Shown in pieces: positions 1-49,546 of a stretch of DNA of 64,000 nt. This DNA is from Chrysaora quinquecirrha. Lineage: Eukaryota; Cnidaria; Scyphozoa; Semaeostomeae; Pelagiidae. The translations under genes were made by a program, and so were the position numbers. Every line of letters begins with the position of its first letter. The first letter of the stretch is position 1. The notes under the pieces were generated by a model. That model saw only the letters and a program-made list of their open reading frames with translations, made no database searches and was not told where the DNA came from. The stretch covers positions 1,129,285-1,193,284 of the forward strand of contig JACTAT010000027.1 in assembly GCA_014526335.1 (NCBI GenBank), written 5' to 3'.

Positions 1-310
1 AGTATTTTTTATAAGAAACTAAAAAATTGATCCAGTACTGAAAGTTTCTTAAAATTTTCAGATTCTGAGTACTCGAAGTTTCTTAAGAGTTCCTTGAATA
101 TCCATATTGGCAAAATAGTTGATGTTCCAAACACATTTTTGATCGTATTTGAAAGCATATGGGTTTCCTGTTTTATTGCAGATGAAATACGGGAAATAAA
201 AGAAAATTTCGCTGTCTGAGGTGAAAAGTTTCCTACGTACGAAAATTCCAGTCGACTGGAGTTTCTTAAATTTTTGCCCATTCGAGATTCTGGGTTTCTT
301 ATAAAGAGTT
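1..310. repeat. Partial copy of a TTTCTTATAA-type MITE
   Basis: The segment starts with ttttttataagaaact and ends with a near mirror copy, gggtttcttataaagag. This is like the terminal repeats of the small elements at 7840 and 58945. The left end lies at or beyond the window edge, so boundaries and target duplication cannot be judged. Open frames here are incidental. Confidence 0.35.
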
Positions 311-434
311 TTTTATAACAAAATACGTGTAATGCAGTTCAACTCAAAGGTACTAAAAAGCGAAGAAAGCAGTGGTCCCAGTGGGGTCCATGAAGATATT
401 AAGATTTTAAGGAAGTCTCCCAGCCCATACGCTT

Positions 435-1915
435 TTTAAAACTAACGTTAACTGTACAATAGACCTTTTCAAAGAGATCTGGGTCGGACGCGACATTTTT
501 CCTGAAAAATGGTGGTATCTTGCGTAAGGGAATCCTCTAGACTTATTACATTCGTCGTAGTCTACACTCCTCCACACTCCACCACCCCGCTCCAACTACA
601 TACAGCTGTTTCCACTCTGAGGAAGCAGCTGTATGTTGTTTTAGTTGTTAGAAGCCATTTCCGAAAGAGTGGGAGGAAGGTAATTAGTCTAGGGATCCTC
701 TAGACTTGCCTCCCAAGTCCTTAACTTTCGCTCACATTGAATTGAATTGATTTTGTTGTTGTTTGCTTCAGTCAGTTTGGGCGTCCAGCAATTCAATTCA
801 ATAGCGATAAATGCGACTCATGTAGTAAGACTAGGAATCCTCCCCCGTGCAACGACCTTGATAACAGTCGCTTTACGAGAGGTAGACTATAATGCAGCAG
901 ATTTTACTTCTTATTCGTGAATAATGGAAGACTACGAGAGGAAAGGAAAGATATCTGTAGAAACTCAGGAAGCAAGATACAAGTATCTCACAAAAAGGAA
1001 AATACTTGCTAAAATCAGGGGCGCAAATCGAAAAAATTATTGGGGGGGTGTCATGAAGTGGGACCGAAGGGTATTGGTCTTTGTGTGCCGAAAAGCGCAC
1101 CCACCTAGGGGGGTTCGGGGGCATGCTCCCCCGGAAAATTTTGAAAAATTGGGTTCCTAGAATCGCTCTGGTGACCATTTCAGGACTCTTTTAATGTATT
1201 TTTTGCGCAGCCCAGCTGTTGAAGAAAACCTAAGAAACAACAAGTTTTGTCAAAATTTATGTCGATGTTGTCGCCTGACGCCCGGAATTGTCCAGAAACA
1301 TAAAAAATAAGGCCAGAAATGGCTGACACAACTTGTCTTTGTTGTACAGCTAGGCATCTCCTGACTAACGGCAGTATTGACTACCAATACATTGTACTGT
1401 CATGAAGGGATTGGGTTGCAATTGGCCGAAAGTTGTCCTGCCTAGCTGCTCTGGCCCTTTGTTTGCTAATTTGTTCTTTCAAGAAAACATCATCACTATC
1501 TCCTGCTATGCAAAACAGCGTGGTGAATTAAGTTCAATGTTCAATGATCTGCATGAGAGCAATTTTTTACCGATTTTTCTTTGGGTTTCGGGTACAACTC
1601 TGTTTATTACTATTGAAAATGGAAATAATTTAGTTCAGAGCCGGATCGGGACCGACTTTATCACTATAAAGTAGCTACTGGGACCGGTTGGCAAAATTAT
1701 TGGGGGGGGTGTCACACCCCCCCACACCCCCCCTCATTTGCGCCCCTGGCTAAAATGCCTCCAAGAGCAGATAAACTGGAACTTGAGTCCTTTCCTTCAC
1801 TTTTAAACTCCAATTAAACGTGAATTTGAACGAAAATTTGCTGCAATATTCCAATATTCCTCTCAAAACGACTGCAATTCCTACGCTTTTTAAAACTAAT
1901 GTTAACTGCACAATA
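435..1915. repeat. Long-inverted-repeat (foldback) element, interrupted copy
   Basis: Positions 470-540 (gtcggacgcgacattttt, then a segment ending in agggaatcctctaga) match the 5' arm of the palindromic element at 46555-47003. Positions 1757-1905 (tgcctccaagagcagataaa onward) match its middle and 3' part. The hAT element at 1016-1748 sits inside this copy and explains the gap. No coding potential is seen. Confidence 0.45.
1016..1748. mobile_element. Non-autonomous hAT transposon with 8-bp target duplication
   Basis: The element begins CAGGGGCGCAAAT and ends ATTTGCGCCCCTG, a perfect 13-bp terminal inverted repeat. It is flanked by the direct repeat gctaaaat (1008-1015 and 1749-1756), the 8-bp duplication typical of hAT elements. 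The 733-bp interior has no transposase-like frame, so it must be mobilised in trans. It landed in an older foldback element. Confidence 0.87.
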
Positions 1916-2644
1916 GCCAGAGAAAACTATACTGTATATTAAAATGCAGGTTTAATTATGAAGATGTGGAAAAAAGGTTATTACCAGATTTATCACCAAA
2001 CGGATAATCTATACTCAGGGCAGGGCTGCCATGACTCCCGAGAAAATGTTCAAAAATTGGCGAACCTGTTGTACAAAGGCATGTTCTTCTTCATTACTTT
2101 TTTATTTCATAAATTAGTTTATCTGTTGAATTTCTTTTGGCTGCTCCTTTCATCACTGGTTAGACCAGTTTTGTAGCTAAATTTTGAAGAAAAAATTCTT
2201 TTTTTTGCTGACGCCATCTGATAATATTGCTCACGTGACGTTAAAAGCGCGGGAAAACTTTTATGGAAGCTTAAGACTTAAGAAACAACAAAATAAGATA
2301 AAATAAGATTTTAACGTTGAGAATTGAATTTTAATGTGAAAATTGATGCGTACTATTAAAATAATAAAAATAACTGGCAATAAGTTGAAAATCGCACGAC
2401 TTTGCGCGAGCGTCATCTTTAACTAGTATGCATGCGCTTGCGATCTCCATGTTGTCCTGAGAGCAGTACTGAGCCTGCTAAGACCTTACCCTTTTTCCGT
2501 TTAATTTAATCCCTTTCATTAATTATATGCCACTGTAACGACAATAACAATTATCTCGAGTTTAGCTCTGATGTGTGTGTTTTAAAAAACGTAAATTTAG
2601 CTGTTGATAATTATTTATATACAAGAAGGCTTTAATGATAATTA
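1916..2644. other. No gene seen
   Basis: AT-rich sequence without convincing frames, splice-bounded exons or clear repeats. It lies 3' of the channel gene, beyond its stop codon. Confidence 0.5.
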
Positions 2645-2940
2645 GGCGCTGGCCAAACGATCAAACATTGTTTGTCAAACATTTGAATTTTGCTTCTCAA
2701 GAAAATTTTGGACTGTTAGGCCACCTCAAAAACATTGCTTGTCAAACATTGTCTGCTTGCGTCGTCAGAAAGGTTTCTTGAACATTGAAAATTTCAAAAA
2801 CATTGCAAAACAAATGAAGCTAATTTTGGCTTTTCAAGCAATGTTTCTGATGTGGCCATTAAAAATTGCTTGTAAAAACATTGTTTGAAAAGCAAATCTC
2901 AAATGTTTGATCAACTTTGTTTAATAGTTTGGCCAGGGCC
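2645..2940. mobile_element. Harbinger-like MITE (GGCCCTGG termini)
   Basis: The ends are ggcgctggccaaac and its inverse gtttggccagggcc, with repeated internal motifs such as caaacattg and gtcaaacatt. The left flank is TTA and the right flank TTG, a degraded 3-bp target duplication. Better copies at 14520 and 40437 have clear TAA duplications. About 296 bp, non-coding. Confidence 0.6.
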
Positions 2941-3890
2941 TTGTTCAAAATTTAATGATTTATTAATTACTAATTAAATACTACTGTTATGTATTTGACA
3001 AATAGCCCGTTATTATGTAATACACTTTTAATATAAAAATATTCATTAAATGTCCTTAAAATTATACATTTATTTTATTATCTTATAATGTTCAAATAAT
3101 GTTATTATTATGAAATACATATGAATTTATTATTTGAATTAATATTATTCTAAACTACCTTTGAGGCTATCCATAAACCTTACGTCACACGTTATAAAAT
3201 AAAATATTTCTTTATTAAACAAAACTTATCAACATTAACTTATTTTATTCATTGAAATATTAATCTATGTTTTTCTTGAATATTTGATTATATTACGGAA
3301 ACTAAAATATTGAAGCGAATCTCTTGTCACTTTTGGATTAAAACAAGCTGGTTACAAAAGCATTCAGTGGAGGACAAGGCTAGAATCTGTGTTTGTTACC
3401 GTATTCTACAAATTTAACTGATGCCAAATAAAGCTAATAGAAAATGGAGCTTTTTTAGGGGATATAGCGACAACCCAATAGTTGATGGTGGTTCAACAGA
3501 ACTATATTCAACTTGATTTTCATTATTTAAGTAGAATTTTCTACCATATTGAACGAATCTGATAAGATCTATATTTGACAACTTCGTTACCCAGCTACCT
3601 CGGGAAGTTATTTAGTCGCATCGCTGAAATTAGGCTTCGTTAAATTCAGCTTATTACGTATCACGGCCTAAGAGCGAAGTAATCTTTTTCTTGTGGAAGG
3701 AAGATTATTTTTCGATTTTCTTCTGTCGTGTTAGCCCTTACCATTTGGGGAAATTTAGAAGAAGAACGGCTTGCTTTGTCAAGCTTTTCGTGTTTCAGGC
3801 TTAAAACTATGATACAGCTTAAAATTGGCATTGTTTATTGCCTACGTGGGGTATCTTGTCTCTGAACTAGATCTTCTGCACAGTGGGAGT
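2941..3890. other. No gene seen; AT-rich
   Basis: Very AT-rich, no supported exon or RNA. It lies downstream of the channel gene and could include distal 3' UTR, but no polyadenylation site can be assigned. Confidence 0.5.
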
Positions 3891-3959
3891 TGTTGTTATT
3901 GTACTAATATTTTGCCTATTATTATTGGAAGACTTCCATCAAAACGGTTTTTAAGGGGC

Positions 3960-4404
3960 AAAAAAGCGTCCGTGCATCTTAAACTTTGGCGCAGAACAAG
4001 GCTATTATACATGTCTTTCAGTGTGCATAGAAGAAGCAGAAACAAGCCTCGTAGCCGTTTCGCTTGAGGTACATGACTAACTTCAGTCACAACGATGGCA
4101 CGACTATGTGCATCCCTTGGTGAAATAAGGGCGCTGCTTGGATCTTCACACGTCAGTGAGTCAATCTTAGTTATCACAAAGTACATGAAATACATACAAT
4201 ATGTGCAATTAAGTATGCAGTGAAGAAATAGATTCAAGCCTGATAGCCTCACTTTTCGTTGGAGGTGAATGACTAACTTCAGTCACAACTGAGGCACGGC
4301 TATGTGCATCCCTCGGTGAAATAAGGGCCCTGCTTGGATCTTCACATGTCAGTGAGTCAATCTTAGTTATCACAAAATACATGAAATATATACAATATGT
4401 GCAA
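3960..4404 (-). repeat. Two extra tandem copies of the channel gene's C-terminal coding end
   Basis: The unit containing ggatcttcacacgtca recurs at about 4532, 4336 and 4140, a period of 196 bp. The first copy is the real terminal exon, with its stop at 4405. The second copy (stop at 4209) still encodes an uninterrupted C-terminus containing DSLTCEDPS, SPRDAHSRA and VVTEVS. The third has lost frame near its end. These copies lie after the stop of the main reading frame. They could be alternative last exons (a possible acceptor is gataactaag) or simple duplication debris. Confidence 0.75.
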
Positions 4405-40853
<36,449 letters not shown>

Positions 40854-43090
40854 CTGTGAAGAAGAAAAGTATGTTGAGTTAGCAGACCCATTTGCGTACT
40901 CTTTTATGAAAATTTCTATGAAACTAAACGAGCGTTTAGCAATATAGTTTGGCCCATTTGTCACACCGCGAATTTAGCTATGTAGAAGAAATGGGGCGAA
41001 GCAATCTTTGGTTGCTTACCACGCGACAGGTCACTGCCGTAAGTAACTGTGGCAGAAAGAGGACCGCTACCGCACATGCTCAATCTTAAACCCAAAAAGA
41101 ACAATTGATTGACAGGAAAGGGATGGGCTGAGCAGAGACAGACAGGGGTACGCGAAAAAATTTCTAGTGCTGGACCGGATACTCCTAAGAAGTGTGAAAA
41201 AATTAAAATTTTTCAATGCACGCATTTGTATTATGTTTTTGAACCAAAATTAGCGATGAAAAGTACACATGGGTTTACAGCAGCTATAATGGAGCTAAGT
41301 GTAGTATAAATGCGATGATTCATAAAAAAAACATATATAAATATGTATAGTGCTCGCCATTCATGACAAATAGCTATTTATATAAGTATGCAGTGCTGAA
41401 GAAGGCTCAACATAGCCGAAAGACAAAAAACTCAAACTGGAGAGAGCCTTGGGCTGTATGACTTGGAAAGTTACTGAGTGATTTTATTAAGCTCTATAGC
41501 TCAGAGGAACGTCGTTGGCTCTCTGACCATGCAGTCTAGGTTCCAATCTTACCTATTGTGGTACTGTATACCGCTCGCGGAAAAACCTATCCTAATGTTT
41601 GTCATTCCAGACAAATGTATATACTGTGGAATCTAGTGCACTTGGGCATTTTGACCATATACATCGTCTAATTTAAAGAGACACACAGAAAAAAGCTAAG
41701 GAATTTTGAGTTCTCAGTCTTTGGCTGTCAGTAAAGAAATTTTCAGTACTGAGTCTTAGCCGAACTTCCTTATAAAGATGCGTGTGTTTGATGAAAGAGA
41801 CTCTCTTCAGCTTAATTAACCACCAGTTATTAAGAGGAACTTTAGTAATTTTAATTAAAACTAATGAAATGTTTTTCAGTATTCATTAAGCCCAATTGCC
41901 ATTTTGGATATTGAAGAATACGGAATCTGAATTCACTTGGCTGAATTGAATTGAGTTGAGGAAAGAATAGCGTAATCTCTATAATAAACACGTCCAAAAT
42001 TATCCGAAAACCGCACTGAATAATTGATATGTTTTGCACATATACTAATTTTATCTCAAAGGAATCCTGCAGAGCTGATGTGGTCAAGTGGTCAAGCCAA
42101 TCGGCTACCTGATTGACGAACGTGGGATTTCTCTCCTCCCCATAATGTCACCAAGCCTACAAGCCAACACTGGAAAACACTACGTGGAAAATTGTTTCAA
42201 AGATAATAAAATTATTCGTTCCCGTTTCACCTTCGGTTTTCAGCCCAATTAATCTGCGACTAAAAACGCACACGAAAACGGTTTCTACCAGAGTAAAATC
42301 ATTTGAAAACGCAACTTTTTGAAAACACAACTATCTGAAACCACGCTAGCGTTATTATATTTGTTATACTAATGTCCTGTCCAATTCAGAAAGGTTTTAA
42401 AATGCTCAATAAAGAGTCATATTCATAGAAGACAGCCATCCATTCTACATTTCCTTTTCTTTTATCCAATTTTCCATTGTATTTCAGAAGTTCCTCCCTT
42501 TTTATGTCCGAAGGACATATTGAGGGGGTGTTTGTGGAACGCATGTATGGATACATGTAAGGATGTATGTATAGACGCTTTTTCCTGCCAAACGTGTAAC
42601 AATAGATGAGTCACAATAACAATAGATAAGCCACAAATATGAGGAAGTAAACTTTGAAGTCGCCGTAATTGGTCATCATGAAAACCAACTACTTGGCAAT
42701 TAGCAGCAATTACTGAATTCGATCAGCGTAATTAAGTAGATGATTCATTGCGGCCGAGTAATTGGCAGAAGTTGTCGAAGTTCATCCAATCAGAAAATTC
42801 TCCAAGTTTTTCATTTGCATAATGAGATGTGATAAGATATTACGGTGCAGATTAGAGTCGTATGTTGCGTTATGGATATTTTTGCCAAATTCACTCTGAC
42901 TCGATGGTTATCAGAATATTGTCTGTTCTTATTGCATAATTAGATATTTGAGTTGGAAAATCTAGAGATGAGAGTAACCAACTGCGTTATGGTTATGTTT
43001 GCTTATTACTGAGACTTGACTACAGAATTTGGTTTGGGAGGCTGGCTCAATGACAAAAAAATTTTGAGTCCCTCTTACCATGACATCATG
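40854..43090. other. Intergenic or 5' region of gene B, no gene seen
   Basis: Should contain the promoter and first exon of gene B, but no splice-linked ATG is identifiable. A MITE-like end pair is visible at 41690-41775. Confidence 0.4.
41488..41560 (+). repeat. tRNA-like remnant
   Basis: agctctatagctcagaggaa resembles an A-box/D-arm, and taggttccaatctta a B-box/T-arm. Stems do not pair well enough for a tRNA gene, so probably a SINE remnant. Confidence 0.35.
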
Positions 43091-43094
43091 ATCA

Positions 43095-43391
43095 TGATCA
43101 TGATGATGATGTCGATGATAATGAGGAGAATAGCATAATGATGATTGTTGCGCAGATGATGGTGATGACAATTGGGACCATTATGATGATGATAATGATG
43201 ATGATGAAGATGATGATGATGATGACGATGATGTTGATGATGATGGTGATGATCATGATGATAACGATTATGAAGATGATGATGATAATAACAATGATGA
43301 TACTAACAACGACAATGATGATGGTAGTGATGATTGTGCTGGTGATGATGATCATGTTGATGATGATGATGATGGAGACGATGATGGAGAC

Positions 43392-43438
<47 letters not shown>

Positions 43439-43445
43439 CCACTAT
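43095..43445. repeat. (GAT)n trinucleotide tract
   Basis: gatgatgat repeats, pure at 43390-43440. Poly-Met, poly-Ile and poly-His frames are artefacts. Confidence 0.95.
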
Positions 43446-43924
43446 GATGGTGATTATTGTCCTTCGGACATTGCGATAGCGCGGCTATGTTTAGTAAATT
43501 CCCACTAGTAGAAATTTGTGTAAAAGATCCCCCACTCCATGCACGCTGAAACAATATATAGAAGCGTTGATCTTTCTCAGTTTTGGACACGATTATTGCA
43601 GGAAATGCTAACTTTTCAAAGTCGTGGCTTCCCTGAAACATCCACACACTGGGGAGTACCAAATGTATACTGTTGTCGAGCAGTCAGTTACAACGAGGTG
43701 AAGAAGATCAACGACTTTTTTATTAACCAGTACTTGAAAACCACGAATATGAAATTACAAAGCGGAAAGAGCTGAGTTTTTTTTTTGAAAATAAAAATCT
43801 TATCCCGTCTCTCAAGGGTCATGCTGGATATTTTCAAAAGAACTCTTCCGATTTATTACTCGCAACGGAGTTCAAGCGACTTGAAGCATTACAGACCAAA
43901 TCAAGTCACACTTGGATCTTAAAA

Positions 43925-44260
43925 TCTTAAGTCTTTGGGGCGGAAATCAAATCTTCGGAAGATTTTATCCATATAACTGACATGAGATTTTCCTAAAATG
44001 TAAGTCGTCCTTCAGTCATCATTAATTCTCAGAAAACGGCTCACTAAGTCTTGTGTTTTCTTTAAGGGTTTTCTTATCAAAACGGACTCAAAAGGATTAA
44101 ATCTTTGGGGCGGAAATCAAATCTTCAGAAGATTTTATCGATATATAACTGACATGTTGACATGACAACTTTCTAAAATGTAAGTCTTCCTTCGATCACC
44201 ATGAATTCTCAGAAAGTGTCACTATGTCTAGATTCTTCTATAGGGGTTTCTTATCAAAAC
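43925..44260. repeat. Tandem duplication of a ~170-bp unit
   Basis: ctttggggcggaaatcaaat, cttc(g/a)gaagattttatc and ctaaaatgtaagtc recur at about 43932 and 44105, with the rest of the unit collinear. Confidence 0.8.
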
Positions 44261-44367
44261 ATTCATTGATTTAAACATGCGACATACACAATAAGATCTA
44301 CGGTAAATCGTTTATAGCAACAAGCTCTACAAACGGCCGTTGCGATGGATTGATGATGTAAAGGCCC

Positions 44368-44797
44368 TGGGGGGTACCTCATTGTTCAAAAGTCAAGCCA
44401 TGCCCACCAGTTTTTCCAAACTAAGCCATGTATACCGATTAATTCTGTTACTCGTGGTACCCATGTATAGAAAAAGAACGAATTTATTGTTCCATTTGTA
44501 CTAATATCTCAAATATTTGAACCCAAATTAACCTTAGGCAACTCTAAATGCGGCGAAAAGGCCTTCGCGCTGAAAACTAAAGCACACTTACCCGACATGC
44601 ACCACAAAATCGATTGTTAATTAAAAAATTATCACGCTTTTAAAGACAATGCATTTCAAAAAGTTTTATACATTTTACTACCGACGTGTAGAGATTCTTC
44701 ACGAAAAACCAACCCATTTGTAGGGAAATCGTCACTGAAAAAGTTACCCATTGGGGTGGCGCGTCTAGTATAATGAACAATGGAAGCCCCTCCCTGC
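44368..44797. mobile_element. GGGGGGTACCTC element
   Basis: Left end ctggggggtacctcattgtt and right end gaacaatggaagcccctccc, with inner aagccatgcccacc/gttacccattgggg words. Family of 48579 and 19556. Non-coding. Confidence 0.55.
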
Positions 44798-44801
44798 CCG
44801 G

Positions 44802-45007
44802 TGTGACAGGATTGTAACATCACATGCACTGAACCATAAAATAATTAGTAATGAATACAACTGTAATGTAATGTAAAGTTAGTTTCAATTAGATACATGT
44901 AAATGTAATGATTCATGAAAGATGTGAGATATGTAATGAGGCGTTTATCTTGTACTTTCTTCTGCCAAGCGAACCCTTTTATCATGCTAATTGCAGCGCC
45001 TCTAACA
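44802..45007 (+). mobile_element. Possible solo or 5' LTR followed by primer-site-like sequence
   Basis: Starts TGTGACAGGATTGTAAC and ends GCAGCGCCTCTAACA (TG...CA). It is followed at once by attggtggagaatccgaac, which resembles the leader/primer-binding area of gypsy-like elements, and a short frame MATSEETLGLIQGFAAVVKE. No second LTR was found in the window. Confidence 0.35.
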
Positions 45008-45189
45008 ATTGGTGGAGAATCCGAACTTTTTACTCATGGCAACATCTGAAGAAACTCTTGGTCTCATTCAAGGTTTTGCAGCCGTCGTCAAAGAAGAAAA
45101 TGCCACAATCAAGGCCCGTTCCGATGAATTCGCCTCCCGGGACAAAGGCAGGCCTCTGTCGACATTGCGCTCAATGAGAACTAGTTGGT

Positions 45190-46540
45190 AACTGATCGGC
45201 GATTTATTGGAACAAATTTGTCACAATTGTCCTGTCAACATAAGCACTCTGGCAATTTGCTGGCAGCTAGGTCCTTTTGGACGGCAACTAGTAGGCGCAC
45301 GGTTCCAGAAAGTTGGGATTGTTCTACTTCTGCGATTAGTTGACAACTGATTGACAACTGATTCCAGTCGAAGTCGACCTGAGCGCTCTTGCGTTTTATG
45401 TCCGCGATCAACTATACCCTATCAGTTCTGACATTTTGTTTACATGTCGACATAAGTAGCTAAGCAGTTACAACTAGTCAGGTCTTTATTAATCATACCT
45501 ATCATAGGTCGACATTGGTTTAAAGCTAGCAGTAAATCAAACGTAAGGCAAACGTTTATTGAAAGCATGTAAAAAATAGCAAAATAGGAAGAGAGGATTG
45601 TAATCTAAATCTTGAATGTTTGAACAGAGAGGATTATAACTACGCCCAAATTTATATCGAAAACGAAAAACAACCTTAAACAAATCTTAGCGTAATCTTA
45701 CCTGTTTTAAATTCTGCATGTTCTGACCAAGTAACTTTTTAGATATTTCCAACAGCTTGAATTATCACGATTTGAAAACTTCTAATGCGTCGATTTTCCA
45801 ATTTTAGCACAAATGTATCTGAACACTTTCCTTCAAAAACACGATTGCATTAATTACTTTCTTGCACGAAAATTGATTTACAGCTCAGCAACAAACAAAT
45901 AAATTATTTACAAACTTTAAAATCCATTGACGTAAGAAGATAAAAAAGCACTGAAAGCAAAATACCATCCAAGTCTTCGGTGTTTTTGAAAGCAATCACC
46001 GAAAGCTTTGTATTTTGTAGATCTACTAAAAGCTTGAGAGTATTTCTTTGAGAAAACGATAAAGTCCAGTTGTTCAAACATCGAGTTATTATTACCGACA
46101 TGAAATATTCAGAATGCAAACACCAGTTAGGTGGGTGATAGTAGTTCTTTTCGAAATTGAGAATTCAATTGAAAGAAATCAAATAATGCCACCAGAAGGG
46201 TGCAAAATCCAATTTTTTTCCGTACAGAACTAATGCAGCTAGAGGACAATACCTCAAAGAGCAATACTCGTATGTTGATTGGTTAGTTTTTTCACGACAG
46301 GCTGGTTGTAGCTATGACAGAAATTAGATGCCTTGTGATAAGAATACATACCTGGAAAGAATGATTTATTACCATTCACTCTTAGTTACGCAGCGATATG
46401 TTTTATTTATGTCTACGACGTCAAGTGAACTTCTTTTTAAAGTCTCCGAGAATTATTTATTACGATATTTCGTTACCAACGAAAAGTAGCGCTAATTTTA
46501 ACGAGTTTTCATAGCAAAGGTGAAGTTGAAGTTGAAATAG
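45190..46540. other. No gene seen
   Basis: No supported exon or repeat; several gtcgac-containing words near 45160-45500 without structure. Confidence 0.4.
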
Positions 46541-46554
46541 ACTTTTTCAAATAG

Positions 46555-47003
46555 ATTTGGGTCGGGCGCGACATTTTTCTGGAAAATGGTAGCCGTATCG
46601 AGTAAGGGAATCCTCTCCGCGGGCAAAGACCGGAATTTTGGTCATTCCAGGAGAGATATTGCAGCAAATTTTACTTCAAATTCACGTTTTATGGGAGTTA
46701 AAATGAAATAAAAGATTCAAGTCCCAGTTTATCTGCTCTAGGGATCATTTAATCAAGTATTTTCCTTTTTTGAGTTACTTGCATCTTGTTCCCTGCGTTT
46801 TGCAGATATTTTAAACATTTACTGTCGCAGATTCCTTTCCTGTCTTTTTCTTCTATCATTCGCTTATATGGAGTAAAATTTGCTGCACTACTTCCTCTGA
46901 AGCGACTGCAATTCCGGTCTTTGTCCGTGGAGAGGATTCCCTTACTCGATATGCCTACCATTTTCCAGAGAAATGTCGCGCCCGTCGCTCGGATCTCAGT
47001 AAT
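46555..47003. mobile_element. Foldback element with long terminal inverted repeats
   Basis: The first ~200 bp (gggcgcgacatttttctgga, gtaagggaatcctctccgcg, aaagaccggaattt) are the reverse complement of the last ~200 bp (gactgcaattccggtctttg to aatgtcgcgcccg). The loop is about 50-80 bp. Interrupted and partial relatives: 435-1915 and 59925-60330. Confidence 0.8.
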
Positions 47004-47738
47004 AGGACGTTAAATTTCATTAGGACAATCGAAAGCTACAGCACCATGTTAACTATACTTCCTTTTATTGGAAAAAACGACTAGATACTAAATCTAACTA
47101 CGACTTGTTCTAATTACTTAATGCAGGAAACTGGGCGTGCGATGCACCGGCCCTTTGTTGCCTGCGGAACTAAATCTTGTACGGTCGGTGATTGAAACCG
47201 TAACTAGTCGAGACTTTGAGCAAGGCTGTGACGCTACAGTCAGATTTTAAGAAGATTTTGGCGTTTAAAGGGTTTATCTTCAAAAAGGTTCGTTTTTCTT
47301 CAAAAATGAAAGATTATTATTAAACAAGTAGGATAGTTTGCTTTAAGATTAAACATCCGACATTAAATTTTAATGTGTTGCTTAAATGGAAGATACAATC
47401 TATCGCTTTAAATAAACGCGAGTGTTTGAATTTTATAAAATCGTTTGTTTCGATGGCTTTAAAAATTCAACAATTATCAAAAAATGCGCAGCGGGATGTT
47501 TTAAAATCAGACCTATAGCGGTAAATTTTAATACATTTCCCCAACTGATGAATAATGGCTTTAAATGAATAAACGCAAGTGCTTAAATTTTGTTAAAAGC
47601 TGTTTGTTTTAAGGTCTTTTTTCTACAAAATTAAACAATTATCAAAAGCAAAGTGCAGCGTGATTGTTAGAAAATCCAACTCTAACATTAAATCTTAATA
47701 CTATGCTACTTCAATTGATAACACGATTTTCGTTTTAA

Positions 47739-48121
47739 GGCCCTGTACAAATGAATTGAACATTTCATTGAACATTGAAGCTCAGTAAAAGATCCAGTTC
47801 ATTTGACCACCTTGTTCAGTCACTAAACATTGTTCATTGAATGTTTGACCGGAGTCAAAAATGTTTGGTGAACAAAATTTTTTCAGTGGTTCAGTTCATT
47901 TGGCCACTTTACTGAATAAACACTGAATATTTATCCGATATACGGCAACTTTCTCAGTGCTTTCAATTAATAATCTCGAATTTCACGCCAAAATAACTGC
48001 ACGGAGAAGAGGCTGAAAAAGTTAGCTAATGTTCAGTTCCTTTGGCCACTCCGCACTGAACATAGCGTAAAATTTTCAGCGGAATTTTCTCTTGAATTTT
48101 CAGTGTATTATCCCCGGGGTC
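47739..48121. mobile_element. Harbinger-like MITE, degraded
   Basis: Left end ggccctgtacaaatgaattg and internal gttcagttcatttggccac words match the 40437 family. The right end is diverged. It sits inside the satellite. Confidence 0.5.
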
Positions 48122-48578
48122 TAATAAAGGCAAATGTTTAGATTTTGTTATAATCGTTGTTTTCAGGCTTTTTTGTATCAAAAATTAAACGATAATTAGA
48201 CAAAGTGTGTTGTGATTGTTAAAAAATCCAACCTCTTAAATTAAATTTTAATATGCTCGTTACATTGAGGGAACAAGAAGCTATCATTTTAAATAAACGC
48301 AAATGTTTAGATTTTGTTATAATCGTTGTTTTCAGGCTTTTTTGTATCAAAAATTAAACGATTATTAGACAAAGTGGGTTGGATTGTTAAAAAATGCAAC
48401 CTCTAAAATTAAATTTTAATATGCTCGTTACATTGAGGGAACAAGAAGCTATCATTTTAATTAACGCAAATGCTTAAATTTGTTAAAATTGTCTACTTTA
48501 TAGGTTCGTTTTTATCAAACATTAAATAAATATCCAACAAAGTGCAGTGCGACTGTTTTAATGTTTTAAAATCAAACC

Positions 48579-49045
48579 CCAGTGGGGAGGTACTTCAATG
48601 TGACCATGATTAGACGTGAATCTGGACGTTGACAAAAGGACCCATTTGTATGATAGGATTTTCAAGGATTTCTGACCCATTTGCATGAATATCAGGGAAT
48701 TTCAAGCCCATGTGTATTAATTTAGTTTTAGTTGATTTTAGAACACTTTTACAGTGCAAGAATTCACGCAAAATCGAATCTTACTGCAATCCTTTGCAAT
48801 CAATGTGACCGAGCTCTGTTTTTGCTGCTAAGTCATCGTTTCGAAAGCAAAATGCAAATTAGAAAGGTTGTCAGCCACTTTGCAATAGATCATAATGGGA
48901 TTATTGGTAAGAAAATCCTAAAATACCAACCCATCAACCAGAAACCAGCAGAATATCAGACCCATGTGTAGAGAATTTCAGTTGAAAAAACCCACCCATA
49001 TGAGCGGCACGTCCAGTATGTCTACATATTGAAGTACCCCCCGGG
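48579..49045. mobile_element. Element with GGGGGTACTTCAAT ends and ~9-bp duplication
   Basis: Ends cagtggggaggtacttcaat and attgaagtaccccccggg are inverted. The flanking direct repeat aatcaaacc occurs at 48570-48578 and 49046-49054. The interior contains paired cccatttg/cccacccatatg words. Non-coding. Confidence 0.72.
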
Positions 49046-49546
49046 AATCAAACCTCTAGCATTAAATTATTATGTTCTTTAAAGTAATGGTACAAGGAAG
49101 CTATCATTTTAAATTAACGCAATTGTTAGATTTGGCTAAAATTGTTGTTTTCAGGCTTTTTGAATTCAAAATTAAACAGTTATGAAGAACAGTGCAGTGT
49201 GATTGTTAAGAAATCCAACCTCTAACATTACATATTAATATGTTACTTCAATTGATAATACAATCTATCTTTTTAATAAATGCAAGTGTTTGCATTTTGG
49301 TAAAGTTGCTTGTTTTTTAAGCCTTTTCTCTAGGCCTATCAAATATCAAACAGGTGCAGTATGATTATTAAAAAATCCAACCTCTAATATTGAATTTAAA
49401 TATGTTCTTTAAAGTGAGGGTGCAAGGAAGCTATCATTTTAAATAAACGCAAATGTTAAAATTTTGAAAATCAAACGATTATCAAAACAAAGCAAGATCT
49501 TTGTTTCAGGGATTTTGGATGCTGTCCGCATCAAAATCAAAGGCCG

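Noticed and set aside
43460..43662. Minus-strand frame with plausible protein-like composition (FPAIIVSKTEKDQRFYILFQ)
   Set aside because: No acceptor/donor pair in a phase fitting gene B, no recognised family, and it runs into the GAT tract.
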